Positions 42,901-51,850 of a stretch of 64,000 bases of DNA are shown piece after piece. The DNA is from JBGPLJ01 sp963826145. GTDB taxonomy: Bacteria; Pseudomonadota; Gammaproteobacteria; Steroidobacterales; Steroidobacteraceae. Numbering within the stretch: the first letter of the stretch is position 1; every line of letters begins with the position of its first letter. A model generated the notes under the pieces. It was not told where the DNA came from and searched no databases. It saw nothing but the letters and a program-made list of their open reading frames with translations. The position numbers and the translations under genes are program-made. The stretch lies in NCBI GenBank assembly GCA_963826145.1, contig CAWGVW010000001.1:1798001-1862000 (forward strand), read 5' to 3'.

Positions 42901-43830
42901 CTAGCGGTTCGCGTAGACCGAGCGCTTCAATTTCCAGCGCTTGTGGGACCAGAGCCAGTCACCGGGCGCTTCCTCGATCTGCGCCTCGACCAGGCGCGCA
43001 TAGCGCTCGGTGAAAGCGCCGGCGGGCAGCCGCTCACCTGCATCGGCCAGCGGCACGAACTCGATCTCATAGTGCCCTCGGGCGACGCGCCGCATGCGCA
43101 GGAAAAGCGCCTGGTACCGAGTCGCTTTGGCGATGTGCTCCGCCCCCATGAAAAACGCGGTCTCACGATTCAGGAATCGTGTCCAGTGCTTGTACTCGCT
43201 CGTCTTCGGTTCCTGGTCCGCGACCATGCACACTGCGCGCACGACCTTGAGGCGCTTCAGGACGTCCGCGAGAAAGTCGCTCGCGGGCACCATGCGGCTG
43301 CCAAAGCGCGCCCGCAACCGGAGCATGAGCCTGTCCGCCCAGGGGTCCTTGAGCGGCTTGTAGGCGGCATCGGTTGGAAATTCGATATTGAGGGCCAGGG
43401 CGTGCAGCATCCATTCCCAGTTGCACTGATGCGCGGTCACCACGAGCAGCGGGCGGCCAGCTCGCAATGGCGTGCTGACCGCATCGATATTGCGGATGCG
43501 GACGCGCGCGCGGATGTCATCCGCGCTCATGCGCGGCGTCTTCGCAATTTCGACCATCACGTCGGCGAAGCCACGGTAATAGCCGCGCCGGATTCGCTTG
43601 CGTTCAGCGGCAGAACGGTCGGGGAATGCGACGTCGAGGGAATGCGCGATGACTTTGCGCTCGTGACCCACGACGTAATAGGCGAGGAATGCGAGAAAGC
43701 TCGCGAGGCCGTAGAGGGCCGGCCACGGCCAGCGCGACAGAAAGCGGGTCCACCAGGGAGCGGCCCCGTCATCGCCGTCGTCATCGGCATTGCCGTCGAT
43801 GTCAGGCGCTGCCGGCGGGTGATCGGTCAT
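42901..43830 (-). CDS. LpxL/HtrB-like lysophospholipid/lipid A acyltransferase
   Basis: A 309-residue membrane-associated acyltransferase. After an acidic N-terminus a hydrophobic segment (WPALYGLASFLAFLAYYVVG) anchors it. The catalytic H-x4-E is TAHQCNWEW, and the C-terminus SHKRWK matches the WxxxRW-like end of the family. It would add a secondary acyl chain to lipid A from acyl-ACP, or acylate another lipid. The ATG at 43830 is used because the longer frame starts within the tRNA gene. It lies downstream of tRNA-Thr on the same strand. Confidence 0.88.
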   Translation of the reverse strand: MTDHPPAAPDIDGNADDDGDDGAAPWWTRFLSRWPWPALYGLASFLAFLAYYVVGHERKVIAHSLDVAFPDRSAAERKRIRRGYYRGFADVMVEIAKTPRMSADDIRARVRIRNIDAVSTPLRAGRPLLVVTAHQCNWEWMLHALALNIEFPTDAAYKPLKDPWADRLMLRLRARFGSRMVPASDFLADVLKRLKVVRAVCMVADQEPKTSEYKHWTRFLNRETAFFMGAEHIAKATRYQALFLRMRRVARGHYEIEFVPLADAGERLPAGAFTERYARLVEAQIEEAPGDWLWSHKRWKLKRSVYANR

Positions 43831-43860
43831 GGACCCTCGGACCGCCTCGAGACGAAAGGG

Positions 43861-43936
43861 TGGTGCCGTCTCACGGATTCGAACCGTGGACCCCATCATT
43901 ACGAATGATGTGCTCTACCAGCTGAGCTAAGACGGC
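43861..43936 (-). tRNA. tRNA-Thr(CGT)
   Basis: The minus strand folds into a standard 76-base tRNA with encoded CCA. The acceptor GCCGTCT pairs with AGACGGC, the D arm is GCTC/GAGC, and the anticodon stem CATCA/TGATG holds loop TTCGTAA with anticodon CGT. The T arm is CACGG-TTCGAAT-CCGTG. The anticodon reads ACG threonine codons. Confidence 0.97.
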
Positions 43937-43947
43937 GCGGGGCCCGG

Positions 43948-43953
43948 ATTCTA
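43948..43953 (-). promoter_or_regulatory. possible -10 box for tRNA-Thr
   Basis: TAGAAT on the minus strand ends 11 bases before the tRNA 5' end and is followed by a GC-rich discriminator, as in stringently controlled tRNA promoters. The -35 is poor (TTAGAA at 18 bases). Confidence 0.4.
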
Positions 43954-43973
43954 AAGGAACCGCCGGACGAGTT

Positions 43974-44408
43974 CTAACCGGCCTTGCGCTTCACGCGGAT
44001 GACGACTTCCACCCCGGCGAGTTCCGTCCCCGGCGGAAGGTTCGGCAGGCGGCTCAACTCGAGAGCCGGCAGCTCGAGGTCGGTAAGCTCACCCGTATCG
44101 ACATTGTGGAAGTGCGAGTGGACGCTCGTGTTCGAATCGAAGCAGGTGCGCGTCGGATCGACATTGATCTGGCGCACCAGCCCACGCGCCGCAAACAGAT
44201 TCAGGGTGTTGTACACCGTCGCCTTTGATGCCTTGAAGCCCGCGCTCGCAAGGCGCTCGAGCACCTGTTCGGCCGCGAGGTGCTGCGGACAGGCAAAAAG
44301 GAGCCGCCCGATCTCCACGCGCTGCGCGGTCGGGATGATGTCGAACGAGCGCAGGCGTGCGATGACGCTTTCGGCGCTGGCGAGGAGTGGAACGGATGGC
44401 TGCGACAT
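43974..44408 (-). CDS. Fur-family transcriptional regulator lacking CxxC (Irr-like)
   Basis: A 144-residue Fur-superfamily repressor. The winged-helix half has IPTAQRVEIGRLLF and SKATVYNTLNLFAARGLVRQI. The dimerisation half has SVHSHFHNVDTGELTDLEL, a His-rich metal site. The CxxC pairs that bind structural zinc in Fur, Zur and PerR are absent, as in Irr-type proteins. It may therefore respond to heme, iron or manganese by another route. The ATG at 44408 is used; an ATG at 44417 is also possible. It is divergent from the fimT gene across 123 bp. Confidence 0.85.
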   Translation of the reverse strand: MSQPSVPLLASAESVIARLRSFDIIPTAQRVEIGRLLFACPQHLAAEQVLERLASAGFKASKATVYNTLNLFAARGLVRQINVDPTRTCFDSNTSVHSHFHNVDTGELTDLELPALELSRLPNLPPGTELAGVEVVIRVKRKAG

Positions 44409-44531
44409 GCGGCGCATTATACGAACCGGCCGCAAATCGGGGCAATCCGCTCGCTAACTGTGCTCGAATCGTCGCATTGAACGAGCTAGCGTCTTGCACA
44501 CATTTTTTTGAGTATTGCCGGAGAGCGCACC

Positions 44532-45071
44532 ATGGACGGTCGCCGTGGCGAGGCTGCCTTTTCCCTCATTGAGCTCACTGTGACACTCGCGGTGGTCGCG
44601 ATCGTGATTGCCATGGGGACACCGGCATTGCGCGAAACGATGCTCGACGCACGCCGCGCAGCGGCCGTCAACGCTTTCATGCATACGCTCTACAGCGCGC
44701 GCGCGGAGTCGCTAGTGCACGTGCAGTTCGTCTCCGTCTGCCCCAGCCGCGATCAGAGGCAATGCAGCGCTCAGCCTGCCGACTGGTCCGAGGGCTGGAT
44801 CAGCTTCGTCAACAAGGACCACGATAGTCCGGCCCGGGTCGATCCGGGAGAAACGCTGCTCGAACGGCACCCAGCGCTGGCCGGGACCCGTGTCGTTGCC
44901 AACCGGGATTCGCTCGTTTTCCGGCACGACTCCTTCTCCGGCACAACCGCCTCCTTCTTCTTCTGCGACGAGCGCGGCGGGCTCTTCGCGAGGGCCGTCA
45001 TCGTGAGCCAAACAGGGCGCCCTCGCCTTTCCGAATCAGATGCTTACGGTAAGCCCCTGAAATGCAACTAG
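44532..45071 (+). CDS. GspH/FimT-family minor pseudopilin (first copy)
   Basis: A 179-residue minor pilin. The ATG at 44532 has GGAGAG upstream and is preferred to a TTG at 44508. A short leader ends in RRGEAA, then the mature N-terminus FSLIELTVTLAVVAIVIAMG with the essential Glu5. The residue before the cleavage site is Ala, not Gly. The globular part has four cysteines that may form disulfides. It is the first gene of the minor-pilin cluster and resembles FimT/FimU, which prime pilus assembly. Confidence 0.88.
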   Translation: MDGRRGEAAFSLIELTVTLAVVAIVIAMGTPALRETMLDARRAAAVNAFMHTLYSARAESLVHVQFVSVCPSRDQRQCSAQPADWSEGWISFVNKDHDSPARVDPGETLLERHPALAGTRVVANRDSLVFRHDSFSGTTASFFFCDERGGLFARAVIVSQTGRPRLSESDAYGKPLKCN

Positions 45072-45194
45072 GGATGCAAATCGGACGTGCAATTAAGGTA
45101 AGTCCAGGGCCCTTGTTCGGCCGTTCATCGGTCACGGCTGCCCGCCAATCGGAAAGCGCCGCGACCCCCGGAACCCGACCGTATAGTGCGCCCC

Positions 45195-45803
45195 ATGAAA
45201 AAGCGCACCCAACTCGCCTTCACGCTCATGGAACTCCTGGTCGTCATCGCGATCGCCGGCGTGCTGGTGACGTTCGCGGTGCCGAACCTCCAGAACTTCC
45301 TCAAGAACAACAAGATGACCGGTGTGGCCAACGACATGCTCACCGCGCTGACGATTGCGCGCAGCGAGTCGATCAAGCTGCAGCAACCCGTCGCGCTGTG
45401 CGCCTCGACGAATCCCAAGGCCGCAAATCCAAGCTGTACGGTTGGCACATTTACGCCGGGTTGGGTCGTCTGGGTCGACGCAAACAACAACGGACTGCAT
45501 GACAACGGCGAGCGCATCATCATGGCGCGCGATGCGCTCGACCCGGCAATCTCGGCAGTCGCGAACAACGCATATCTCGTGTCTTACGCATCGACGGGTT
45601 TCACGCAGACGAACCCGGGCGGCCGCGTTGCTACCACGCAAATCGCCATGTGTGACGACCGCCACAACACTCAGACGCTGGGAACTCAGTCGGCAGCGCG
45701 CGGCGTCACCATCAGCACCACGGGACGTGCGCGCGTCACCCGCATCCTGGCTGAGATCACGAACATCATCGCCGTGACCGGCACCCTTGGAAACTGCACC
45801 TAG
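45195..45803 (+). CDS. GspH/FimT-family minor pseudopilin (second copy)
   Basis: A 202-residue minor pilin with leader MKKRTQLA and mature start FTLMELLVVIAIAGVLVTFA (Glu5 present); Ala again precedes the cleavage site. The body contains NNKMTGVANDMLTALTIARSESIKL, the FimT/GspH alpha-helix region, and a C-terminal TTGRARVTR strand. The ATG at 45195 is preferred to a GTG at 45186. Six bases separate it from pilV. With the preceding gene it forms a pair of FimT/FimU-like proteins, probably at the pilus tip complex. Confidence 0.9.
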   Translation: MKKRTQLAFTLMELLVVIAIAGVLVTFAVPNLQNFLKNNKMTGVANDMLTALTIARSESIKLQQPVALCASTNPKAANPSCTVGTFTPGWVVWVDANNNGLHDNGERIIMARDALDPAISAVANNAYLVSYASTGFTQTNPGGRVATTQIAMCDDRHNTQTLGTQSAARGVTISTTGRARVTRILAEITNIIAVTGTLGNCT

Positions 45804-45809
45804 GAGCCA

Positions 45810-46295
45810 ATGATGCCCCACAACCTCAAGACCCCGCGTCGCATGCTCGGCTTCAGCATCGTGGAAGCGATGGTCGCGCTGGTCGTCATGTCGGTCGGCA
45901 TGCTGGGCATCGCCGGACTTTATGTTTCGAGCCTGAAGGCGGGTCGCACGGCCGTTCTGCGCACCAAGGCCGTCAACATGGCCTCGGACCTGGCAGATCG
46001 CATCCGGGCGAATCGCACGGCGCGCAACGCCTATGACACCGCAGTGGTTGCCCCCTGCTCGGTTCCGGGCGGCGGGGCGACACTCGCCGAGACAACCGCA
46101 CGCAATCGCGCTGCGCTCGACACGTGCACCTGGCAGACAACGGTGCAGAACGAGTTGCCACAGGGCACCGTCAACTGCGTCTTCGTCGTCGGCGCACCCG
46201 CCGGAATGCCGAACAGCTACATCGTCACGATCAACTGGCAGGAACCGGGCGAACAGCAGGCGTTCTCGTATCAGTTGCGCGTGCAGGCGTCATGA
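45810..46295 (+). CDS. pilV: type IV pilus minor pilin PilV
   Basis: A 161-residue minor pilin. The leader ends RRMLG, then the mature FSIVEAMVALVVMSVGMLGI with Glu5 and a standard Gly at the cleavage site. Next come LYVSSLKAGRTAVLRTKAVNMASDLADRIRAN, the PilV-typical helix, and a Cys-containing head. PilV joins FimU, PilW and PilX in the priming complex. Its stop overlaps pilW by ATGA. Confidence 0.92.
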   Translation: MMPHNLKTPRRMLGFSIVEAMVALVVMSVGMLGIAGLYVSSLKAGRTAVLRTKAVNMASDLADRIRANRTARNAYDTAVVAPCSVPGGGATLAETTARNRAALDTCTWQTTVQNELPQGTVNCVFVVGAPAGMPNSYIVTINWQEPGEQQAFSYQLRVQAS

Positions 46296-47428
46296 GCATG
46301 AAGCGCTCGCACATGACACCGGGCCGAATTGGCGGTATGAGCTTGGTCGAGCTGATGGTCGCCCTGGCGATCGGCAGTTTCCTCATGTGGGGAGCGATCA
46401 CGGTCTATTCGCGCAGCCGAACGACCTATCAGGTGAGCGAACAGGTTGCGCGGTTGCAGGAAAATGCGCGCTACGCGATCAGCGTGATTGAACCGGACAT
46501 CCGCCTCGCCAACTATTGGGGTCTGATGAACGATCCGACGGTGGTGACCGGCGCGGCGACGCCGGCGATGGGCGTGTCGCCGCTCAGTTTCAACACGACG
46601 CCCTGCGGCACGAATTTCGCGCTGAATCTTGGTGAGATCATCCGCGGGGACAACAACACATTTACGCTTGGCCCCGGTCGCACTGCGGCGTGCAACCCCT
46701 ACAACTCGGCAGACGTGGCGGGCGGCACCGCCCAGCCGGGTGCCGACACGATTACAGTCCGCCGCGTCAATACCCAGACGTCGGTCGCCAGCAACCAGCG
46801 CCTGCAGCTCTATGTCACGCGCTGGGGTGGCTCATCGCAGGTTTTCGTGAGCAACACGGCGCCGGGCGCGCTCGGGCCGAACGCGGAAGTGCACGACGTC
46901 ATCGTCAACACCTACTACGTCGACGCAGATTCGGTCGGCCGGGTCGGCATTCCGTCGCTGCGCCGAAAGTCCCTCATCGGCACTGGCGCAGGTCCGGACT
47001 GGTCCGATCAGGAAATCATCTCAGGGGTCGAGGACATGCAGGTGCAGTTCGGCATCGACCTGGGCCGCGATGCGAATAACGACGGCGTTCCGGACGACGG
47101 CGATGGCAACGGCCTGCCGGATTCCTACACCGGCATCGCGTCCCAGTGGGTGAACCCAAACGCCGTGCCGGCAACGGCCCTGGTAGTTTCGGTGCGCTTC
47201 TGGTTGCTGATTCGCTCGGAAACCCCTGAACAGGGCTTTTACGACACCAACACCTACGTCTACGGCGATCGCGCCGTGGCCAACGGCTTCACCAACATCC
47301 TGAATGCGGCCGGCGTCGGCAAGGCCTATCGGCCAGGGACGCCATCAACCTCGGTCGCCGCGAACTACCGGCGGATGCTGGTGTCCCGGACGATCCAGCT
47401 GCGCAACACCATGAGCATCGGACCATGA
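46292..47428 (+). CDS. pilW: type IV pilus minor pilin PilW
   Basis: A 378-residue minor pilin starting at ATG 46292, overlapping pilV. The leader ends RIGG, then MSLVELMVALAIGSFLMWGA with Glu5. The body has YQVSEQVARLQENARYAISVIEPDIRLANYWG, the PilW helix, and an Asp-rich segment (DANNDGVPDDGDGNGLPDSY) that may bind calcium. The frame is open upstream inside pilV but has no family similarity there. The stop overlaps pilX. Confidence 0.93.
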   Translation: MSMKRSHMTPGRIGGMSLVELMVALAIGSFLMWGAITVYSRSRTTYQVSEQVARLQENARYAISVIEPDIRLANYWGLMNDPTVVTGAATPAMGVSPLSFNTTPCGTNFALNLGEIIRGDNNTFTLGPGRTAACNPYNSADVAGGTAQPGADTITVRRVNTQTSVASNQRLQLYVTRWGGSSQVFVSNTAPGALGPNAEVHDVIVNTYYVDADSVGRVGIPSLRRKSLIGTGAGPDWSDQEIISGVEDMQVQFGIDLGRDANNDGVPDDGDGNGLPDSYTGIASQWVNPNAVPATALVVSVRFWLLIRSETPEQGFYDTNTYVYGDRAVANGFTNILNAAGVGKAYRPGTPSTSVAANYRRMLVSRTIQLRNTMSIGP

Positions 47429-47907
47429 AGACCCGTACGACAGAGCGAGCGATCACCTTGGGGCACCAGCACGGCGCTGCGCTGGTCGTTGGACTCATTC
47501 TTCTCGTGGTGCTCACGCTGCTTGCGGTCTCGGGCATGAATACGGCGAGCACGGAACTCAGAATGGCGGGCAACGAACAGTTCCGCAAGCGCGCGTTCGA
47601 AGCGTCCGAGGCCGGTATCGAGCGTGGACTCGCGCAGGGGCCGTTCAACCCGGGCGCGCCGCCTGTGACAGTCGCGGTGACTCCGGCGGATCCCGCCGTC
47701 GTGGAGGATCGCTATTCCCTGCTGATCACGCCGGTCGGTGCGACCGCGGCACCGCCGGGCTACAGCCTCAAGACCTTTTCGGCCGAGCACTTCACGATCC
47801 TGAGTCAGGGCGACTCGCTGCGCTCCGGCACGGCTGTACAGAACTCCGTGTCGACGCATACCCAGGGCCTGTTCCTGGTCGTGCCAATGCTGGACTCCTC
47901 CAGCTGA
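47425..47907 (+). CDS. pilX: type IV pilus minor pilin PilX
   Basis: A 160-residue PilX-type protein. Residues 13-35 (GHQHGAALVVGLILLVVLTL) form the hydrophobic helix; as in other PilX proteins the Glu5-like position and cleavage motif are less standard. ELRMAGNEQFRKRAFEASEAGIERGL is the diagnostic PilX stretch. PilX couples PilV, PilW and FimU to the tip adhesin PilY1. ATGA overlap with pilW; 45 bp precede the next small gene. Confidence 0.92.
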   Translation: MKTRTTERAITLGHQHGAALVVGLILLVVLTLLAVSGMNTASTELRMAGNEQFRKRAFEASEAGIERGLAQGPFNPGAPPVTVAVTPADPAVVEDRYSLLITPVGATAAPPGYSLKTFSAEHFTILSQGDSLRSGTAVQNSVSTHTQGLFLVVPMLDSSS

Positions 47908-47952
47908 TCGCCGTCGCCGCCCACTCAACGAATTCGCATACCGGAGCTCATC

Positions 47953-48309
47953 ATGCGCATCAAAGTACTCTCGCTTTTCGCACTTCTCGCGGCGATCCTC
48001 AGCGGCCCCGCTCATGCGGTGCTCATCGCCACCGAACAGGCCATCGAGGCCAGCACGCGCTCGATCAGCCTTCCGGCAAGCCCGACGGGCGTCATCGTCG
48101 CCAAGCCCTGCCCCGCCTGTGCGCCGCTCGTACTGCACATGACAGCGGCCACGCGCCTCGCCGTCGGCAGGACACAGGTCTCGCTCGCGCAGCTGCAAAA
48201 GTTCGTTGCGTCCGGCGGCGAGCGCGGCATGGTCGTCTTCTATGACGCACGCCAGCGCACGATCACGCGCATCTCCGTCGAAGGCCAGCTGCCGGCAGGC
48301 AAGCCCTGA
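47953..48309 (+). CDS. small exported protein with CPAC motif
   Basis: A 118-residue predicted periplasmic protein that I do not recognise. A clear signal peptide (MRIKVLSLFALLAAILSGPAHA) is followed by about 96 residues with a single CPAC pair near residue 53. The C-terminus is basic and beta-rich. It sits between pilX and pilY1. In Pseudomonas the small PilY2 (about 115 residues) lies after pilY1, so this could be an accessory assembly factor, but similarity is not established. The CPAC may be a disulfide or metal site. Confidence 0.8.
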   Translation: MRIKVLSLFALLAAILSGPAHAVLIATEQAIEASTRSISLPASPTGVIVAKPCPACAPLVLHMTAATRLAVGRTQVSLAQLQKFVASGGERGMVVFYDARQRTITRISVEGQLPAGKP

Positions 48310-48383
48310 GCCGCAACTGAATCTGTCACTCCACCCCGACAAACGAACCGTCCCCTCGCGTTCGCAAGTTTGAGGAATCCACC

Positions 48384-51300
48384 ATGCGTCCCTCGAAAAT
48401 CCGCGCCCTGAGTGTGCTTCTCGGCGCCTGCTACTGCCTGACGGTCAGCGCTCCTTCGCTCGCCGATGACACCGAGATTTTCGGCGCCAATCAGGCGATC
48501 GGCGTGGGCCTCAAGCCGAACATCCTGTTCATCATCGACACGTCCGGCAGTATGGACAGCGACGTCATCTCGCATAACCAGCCGTACAACCCGGCGACAA
48601 CCTATGCCGGCACGTGTGACAGGAACAACGTGTATTGGCGCCAGGACACAGGCACGCCGCCAGGCTGCGCCACGAATCAGTGGATCCCGGCCACGCAGCT
48701 CAAGTGCAATGCCGCGACGACTACGATCAACTCGCAGGGTCGCTACGTCGCGGTGAGGGCCGCCATGTGGAACCCGGGCACGGCACGCCGTCCGCGCAAC
48801 AAGTGGATGGGGATAACCGCCGGAACGACGAACCAGCCCGTGGAATGCGCGGCCGACGCCGGCATTCACGGCGACGGCACGAGCCTCACGAAGCTCTATG
48901 CCCAGAACGGCGACCCGGCGAACCTGTGGACGTCAACGGCCGCGAACGCGATCACGTGGTCGGGCGGCGACAGTGCCGACGGCACCTACGTCATGTACAG
49001 CGGCAACTACATGAACTGGTACTACGACATGAGCACGACGACGATCCTGTCGCGGCTCGACGTGGTGAAACAGGTTTCGACATCGATCGCGAATTCGGTC
49101 GACGACGTGAATCTCGGTCTCATGCGCTACAGCAATAACGGCGGTGGCGGCGAAGCATCGGCCGAAGGCGGCATGATGACCTACCCGGTGTCGGACATTG
49201 CGACCTCGCGCGCTGCGATCATCGCCGACATCAATAGTTACCAACCCGCGGGCAACACGCCGTTGTCCGAGACGCTCTATGAAGCCGGCCAATACTTCGC
49301 CGGTCGCGCGGTGGACTACGGTCTCACGTCGCGTATCAACGCCGGCACGGCGTTTCCGAGCGTCGCGTCGTCAAGGCAGGCCGCGAACCAGTCGCTCTAC
49401 AAGACCCCGATGCAGTACTCCTGCCAGAAGAACTACATCGTCTACCTGACGGACGGCGAGCCGACAGCGGACAACAGCGCGGATGGCAAGATCATCGCGC
49501 TGCCGAACTTCGCGAGCCTCGCGGGCTCGAGCGACTGCGACGACACAGGTCCGGGCCGCTGTCTCGACGACATGGCACAGTACCTCTTCAAGGCGGACCT
49601 GAACGCCGGCGTTCAGGGCACGCAGAATGTCATCACCTACACCATCGGCTTCGGCCCCGACGTCGCGGGCTCGACCTTCCTCAACAAGGTGGCGCAGCGC
49701 GGCGGCGGCGTGGCGTACACGGCTGACGACGTAGCAACGCTCACGGACGTCCTGACCACCATCGTCACGAACGTCGTGAAGCAGAACACGACCTTCACCT
49801 CGCCCTCGGTCTCGGTGAACGCGTTCAATCGCACGCAGACGCTCGATAACCTGTACGTTTCGGTCTTCCGACCGGCGGACGAACTGCATTGGCCGGGCAA
49901 CGTGAAGAAATACCGCGTGGCGAACGGCCAGATCGTCGATGCCGTCGGGAATCCCGCGATCGACAAGGGCTTCTTCAAGGACGGCACGCGCAGCTTCTGG
50001 TCGGGCGTCAACGATGGCAACGCGGTCGACCAGGGCGGCGCCGCGAGCCAGATTCCTGTGCCCGGCTCACGCAAGGTCTACACCTATCTGGGCACCAACA
50101 CGACGCTCACGAATCCGGTCAACGCGGTGGCACAAGCCAATGCGGCGCTGACGGACGCGATCCTCGGGCTCGGGGCCGCCGGACTTCCGCCGCGTGCGGA
50201 CCTCATCGAGTGGGTTCGCGGCCGCGATACCGAAGATGACAATAACAACGGCGACGTGAACGAGCCGCGCCTGTCCATGGGCGACCCGGTGCACTCCAAG
50301 CCGGCGGTCGTCATCTATGGCGGCACAGCCGCCGCCAATGACATCAACGACGCGGTGGTGTACGCGTCCACAAACGACGGCTACCTGCACGCCGTCGACG
50401 TGAGCACCGGGCAGGAACTCTGGTCGTTCATTCCCCGCGACCTGCTCGCCTCGATGCCAGCGCTCTTCCTGAATGGCATCCAGAGCAATAAGCACTATGC
50501 CCTCGACGGCGACCTGCGCGTCTTCAAGATCGACCGCAACGCGAACGGCGTCATCGAGCCGGCCAACGGCGACAAAGTGTACCTGTACTTCGGCATGCGC
50601 CGCGGCGGCAGCAACTACTACGCGCTCGACATCACAGCCAAGAACAGCCCCGTCTACATGTGGACGCTGACGCCGGCTGAACTGCCGGCGCTGGGCCAAA
50701 CCTGGTCGACGCCGGTCGTCGCGAAGGTGAACATTTCGGGTGCCACGCAGAACGCCGACAAGTTCGTGCTGCTCTTCGCGGGCGGCTACGAGGACAGCCA
50801 GGACAACGAGGCCTACAACACCGACCTCACCGGCAACCGCATCTACATGGTCGATGCCGTCAGCGGCGCACTGTTGTGGAACGTCGGCGGCCCGGCGGGA
50901 GCTGGCGTACCGGCTCCGGACCTGAGCCTCGCGAAGATGAACAATTCGATTCCCGCGGATGTCCTGGTGCTCGACATGAACCAGGACGGCTTTGCCGATC
51001 GCCTGTATGCGCCGGACACGGGCGGGCGCCTCTGGCGCTTCGACATCACGAACGGCAATCCGAAGGCAACGCTCGTCGCGGGCGGCGTGATCGCGGCGCT
51101 CGGCGACGGCGAGCTTTCCTCGCCGACCATTGCCGATGCGCGCCGCTTCTACAGCGTCCCGGACGCAACAGTGGTACGTAACCGCGGCAGCAACCCGTTC
51201 CTCGCCCTCGTCGTCGGATCGGGCTTCCGCGGGCATCCGCTCAACATGAACATCCGTGACCGGCTGTACATGATCAAGGACGCCTCGCCGTTCAACGCGC

Positions 51301-51827
51301 TGACGCAGGCTCAGTACAACACGATCATGACGACGCCCACGTGGACGCTCGACAACCAGCTCGTGAACATTACCGACAATCTGAACGCGATAGTCTCGAC
51401 GACCGACAAGGGATGGAAGCTTGAACTGCGCGAGGGTGCGAGCACCTGGATTGGCGAGAAGGCGCTGTCACAGGCGACGATATTCAACAATCGGGTGTTT
51501 TTCACGACCTACTTGCCGCAGACAACGGCGGCCGCCGATCCGTGCGCGGTCGGCCAGGGCACCAACCGGGCCTGGGCGATCAGCCTCTTCAACGGCGCTC
51601 CGGTCGAGAACCTGGACGGCCTGTCGTCGACCAACCGCGAAGACCGCTACCACACCCTCGAGCAGGGCGGCATCGCGCCGGAAGTCGTGTTCCTCTTCCC
51701 GGACAACGGCTCCACGGTCACGAATCGACCGCTCCTGTGCCTGTCGGGCGTCGAAGTGCTGGCTGGCGTCTGCGTGAATGCCGGCGCACCGGTGCGCAGT
51801 TTCTGGCAGGAACAGGGAACGAACTGA
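48384..51827 (+). CDS. pilY1: type IV pilus tip adhesin/assembly protein PilY1
   Basis: A 1147-residue exported protein. A signal peptide (to about residue 27) precedes a VWA-like domain with MIDAS-type D52-T-S54-G-S56. The C-terminal half is a beta-propeller of PilC/PilY1 type, with many GYLHAVDVSTGQELWSF-like blades. The calcium loop DMNQDGFAD gives D864, N866, D868 and D872, matching the DxNxDxxxD site that controls retraction in Pseudomonas. A second loop, DRNANGVIE, is nearer the middle. It is in the minor-pilin operon with pilE 23 bp downstream. Confidence 0.95.
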   Translation: MRPSKIRALSVLLGACYCLTVSAPSLADDTEIFGANQAIGVGLKPNILFIIDTSGSMDSDVISHNQPYNPATTYAGTCDRNNVYWRQDTGTPPGCATNQWIPATQLKCNAATTTINSQGRYVAVRAAMWNPGTARRPRNKWMGITAGTTNQPVECAADAGIHGDGTSLTKLYAQNGDPANLWTSTAANAITWSGGDSADGTYVMYSGNYMNWYYDMSTTTILSRLDVVKQVSTSIANSVDDVNLGLMRYSNNGGGGEASAEGGMMTYPVSDIATSRAAIIADINSYQPAGNTPLSETLYEAGQYFAGRAVDYGLTSRINAGTAFPSVASSRQAANQSLYKTPMQYSCQKNYIVYLTDGEPTADNSADGKIIALPNFASLAGSSDCDDTGPGRCLDDMAQYLFKADLNAGVQGTQNVITYTIGFGPDVAGSTFLNKVAQRGGGVAYTADDVATLTDVLTTIVTNVVKQNTTFTSPSVSVNAFNRTQTLDNLYVSVFRPADELHWPGNVKKYRVANGQIVDAVGNPAIDKGFFKDGTRSFWSGVNDGNAVDQGGAASQIPVPGSRKVYTYLGTNTTLTNPVNAVAQANAALTDAILGLGAAGLPPRADLIEWVRGRDTEDDNNNGDVNEPRLSMGDPVHSKPAVVIYGGTAAANDINDAVVYASTNDGYLHAVDVSTGQELWSFIPRDLLASMPALFLNGIQSNKHYALDGDLRVFKIDRNANGVIEPANGDKVYLYFGMRRGGSNYYALDITAKNSPVYMWTLTPAELPALGQTWSTPVVAKVNISGATQNADKFVLLFAGGYEDSQDNEAYNTDLTGNRIYMVDAVSGALLWNVGGPAGAGVPAPDLSLAKMNNSIPADVLVLDMNQDGFADRLYAPDTGGRLWRFDITNGNPKATLVAGGVIAALGDGELSSPTIADARRFYSVPDATVVRNRGSNPFLALVVGSGFRGHPLNMNIRDRLYMIKDASPFNALTQAQYNTIMTTPTWTLDNQLVNITDNLNAIVSTTDKGWKLELREGASTWIGEKALSQATIFNNRVFFTTYLPQTTAAADPCAVGQGTNRAWAISLFNGAPVENLDGLSSTNREDRYHTLEQGGIAPEVVFLFPDNGSTVTNRPLLCLSGVEVLAGVCVNAGAPVRSFWQEQGTN

Positions 51828-51850
51828 TGACCGTCACTACTGGAGATTCC

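Noticed and set aside
44440..44531. Possible sigma-54 promoter for the minor-pilin operon
   Set aside because: TTGCA is present at about 44493, but no GG element lies at the required spacing before it.
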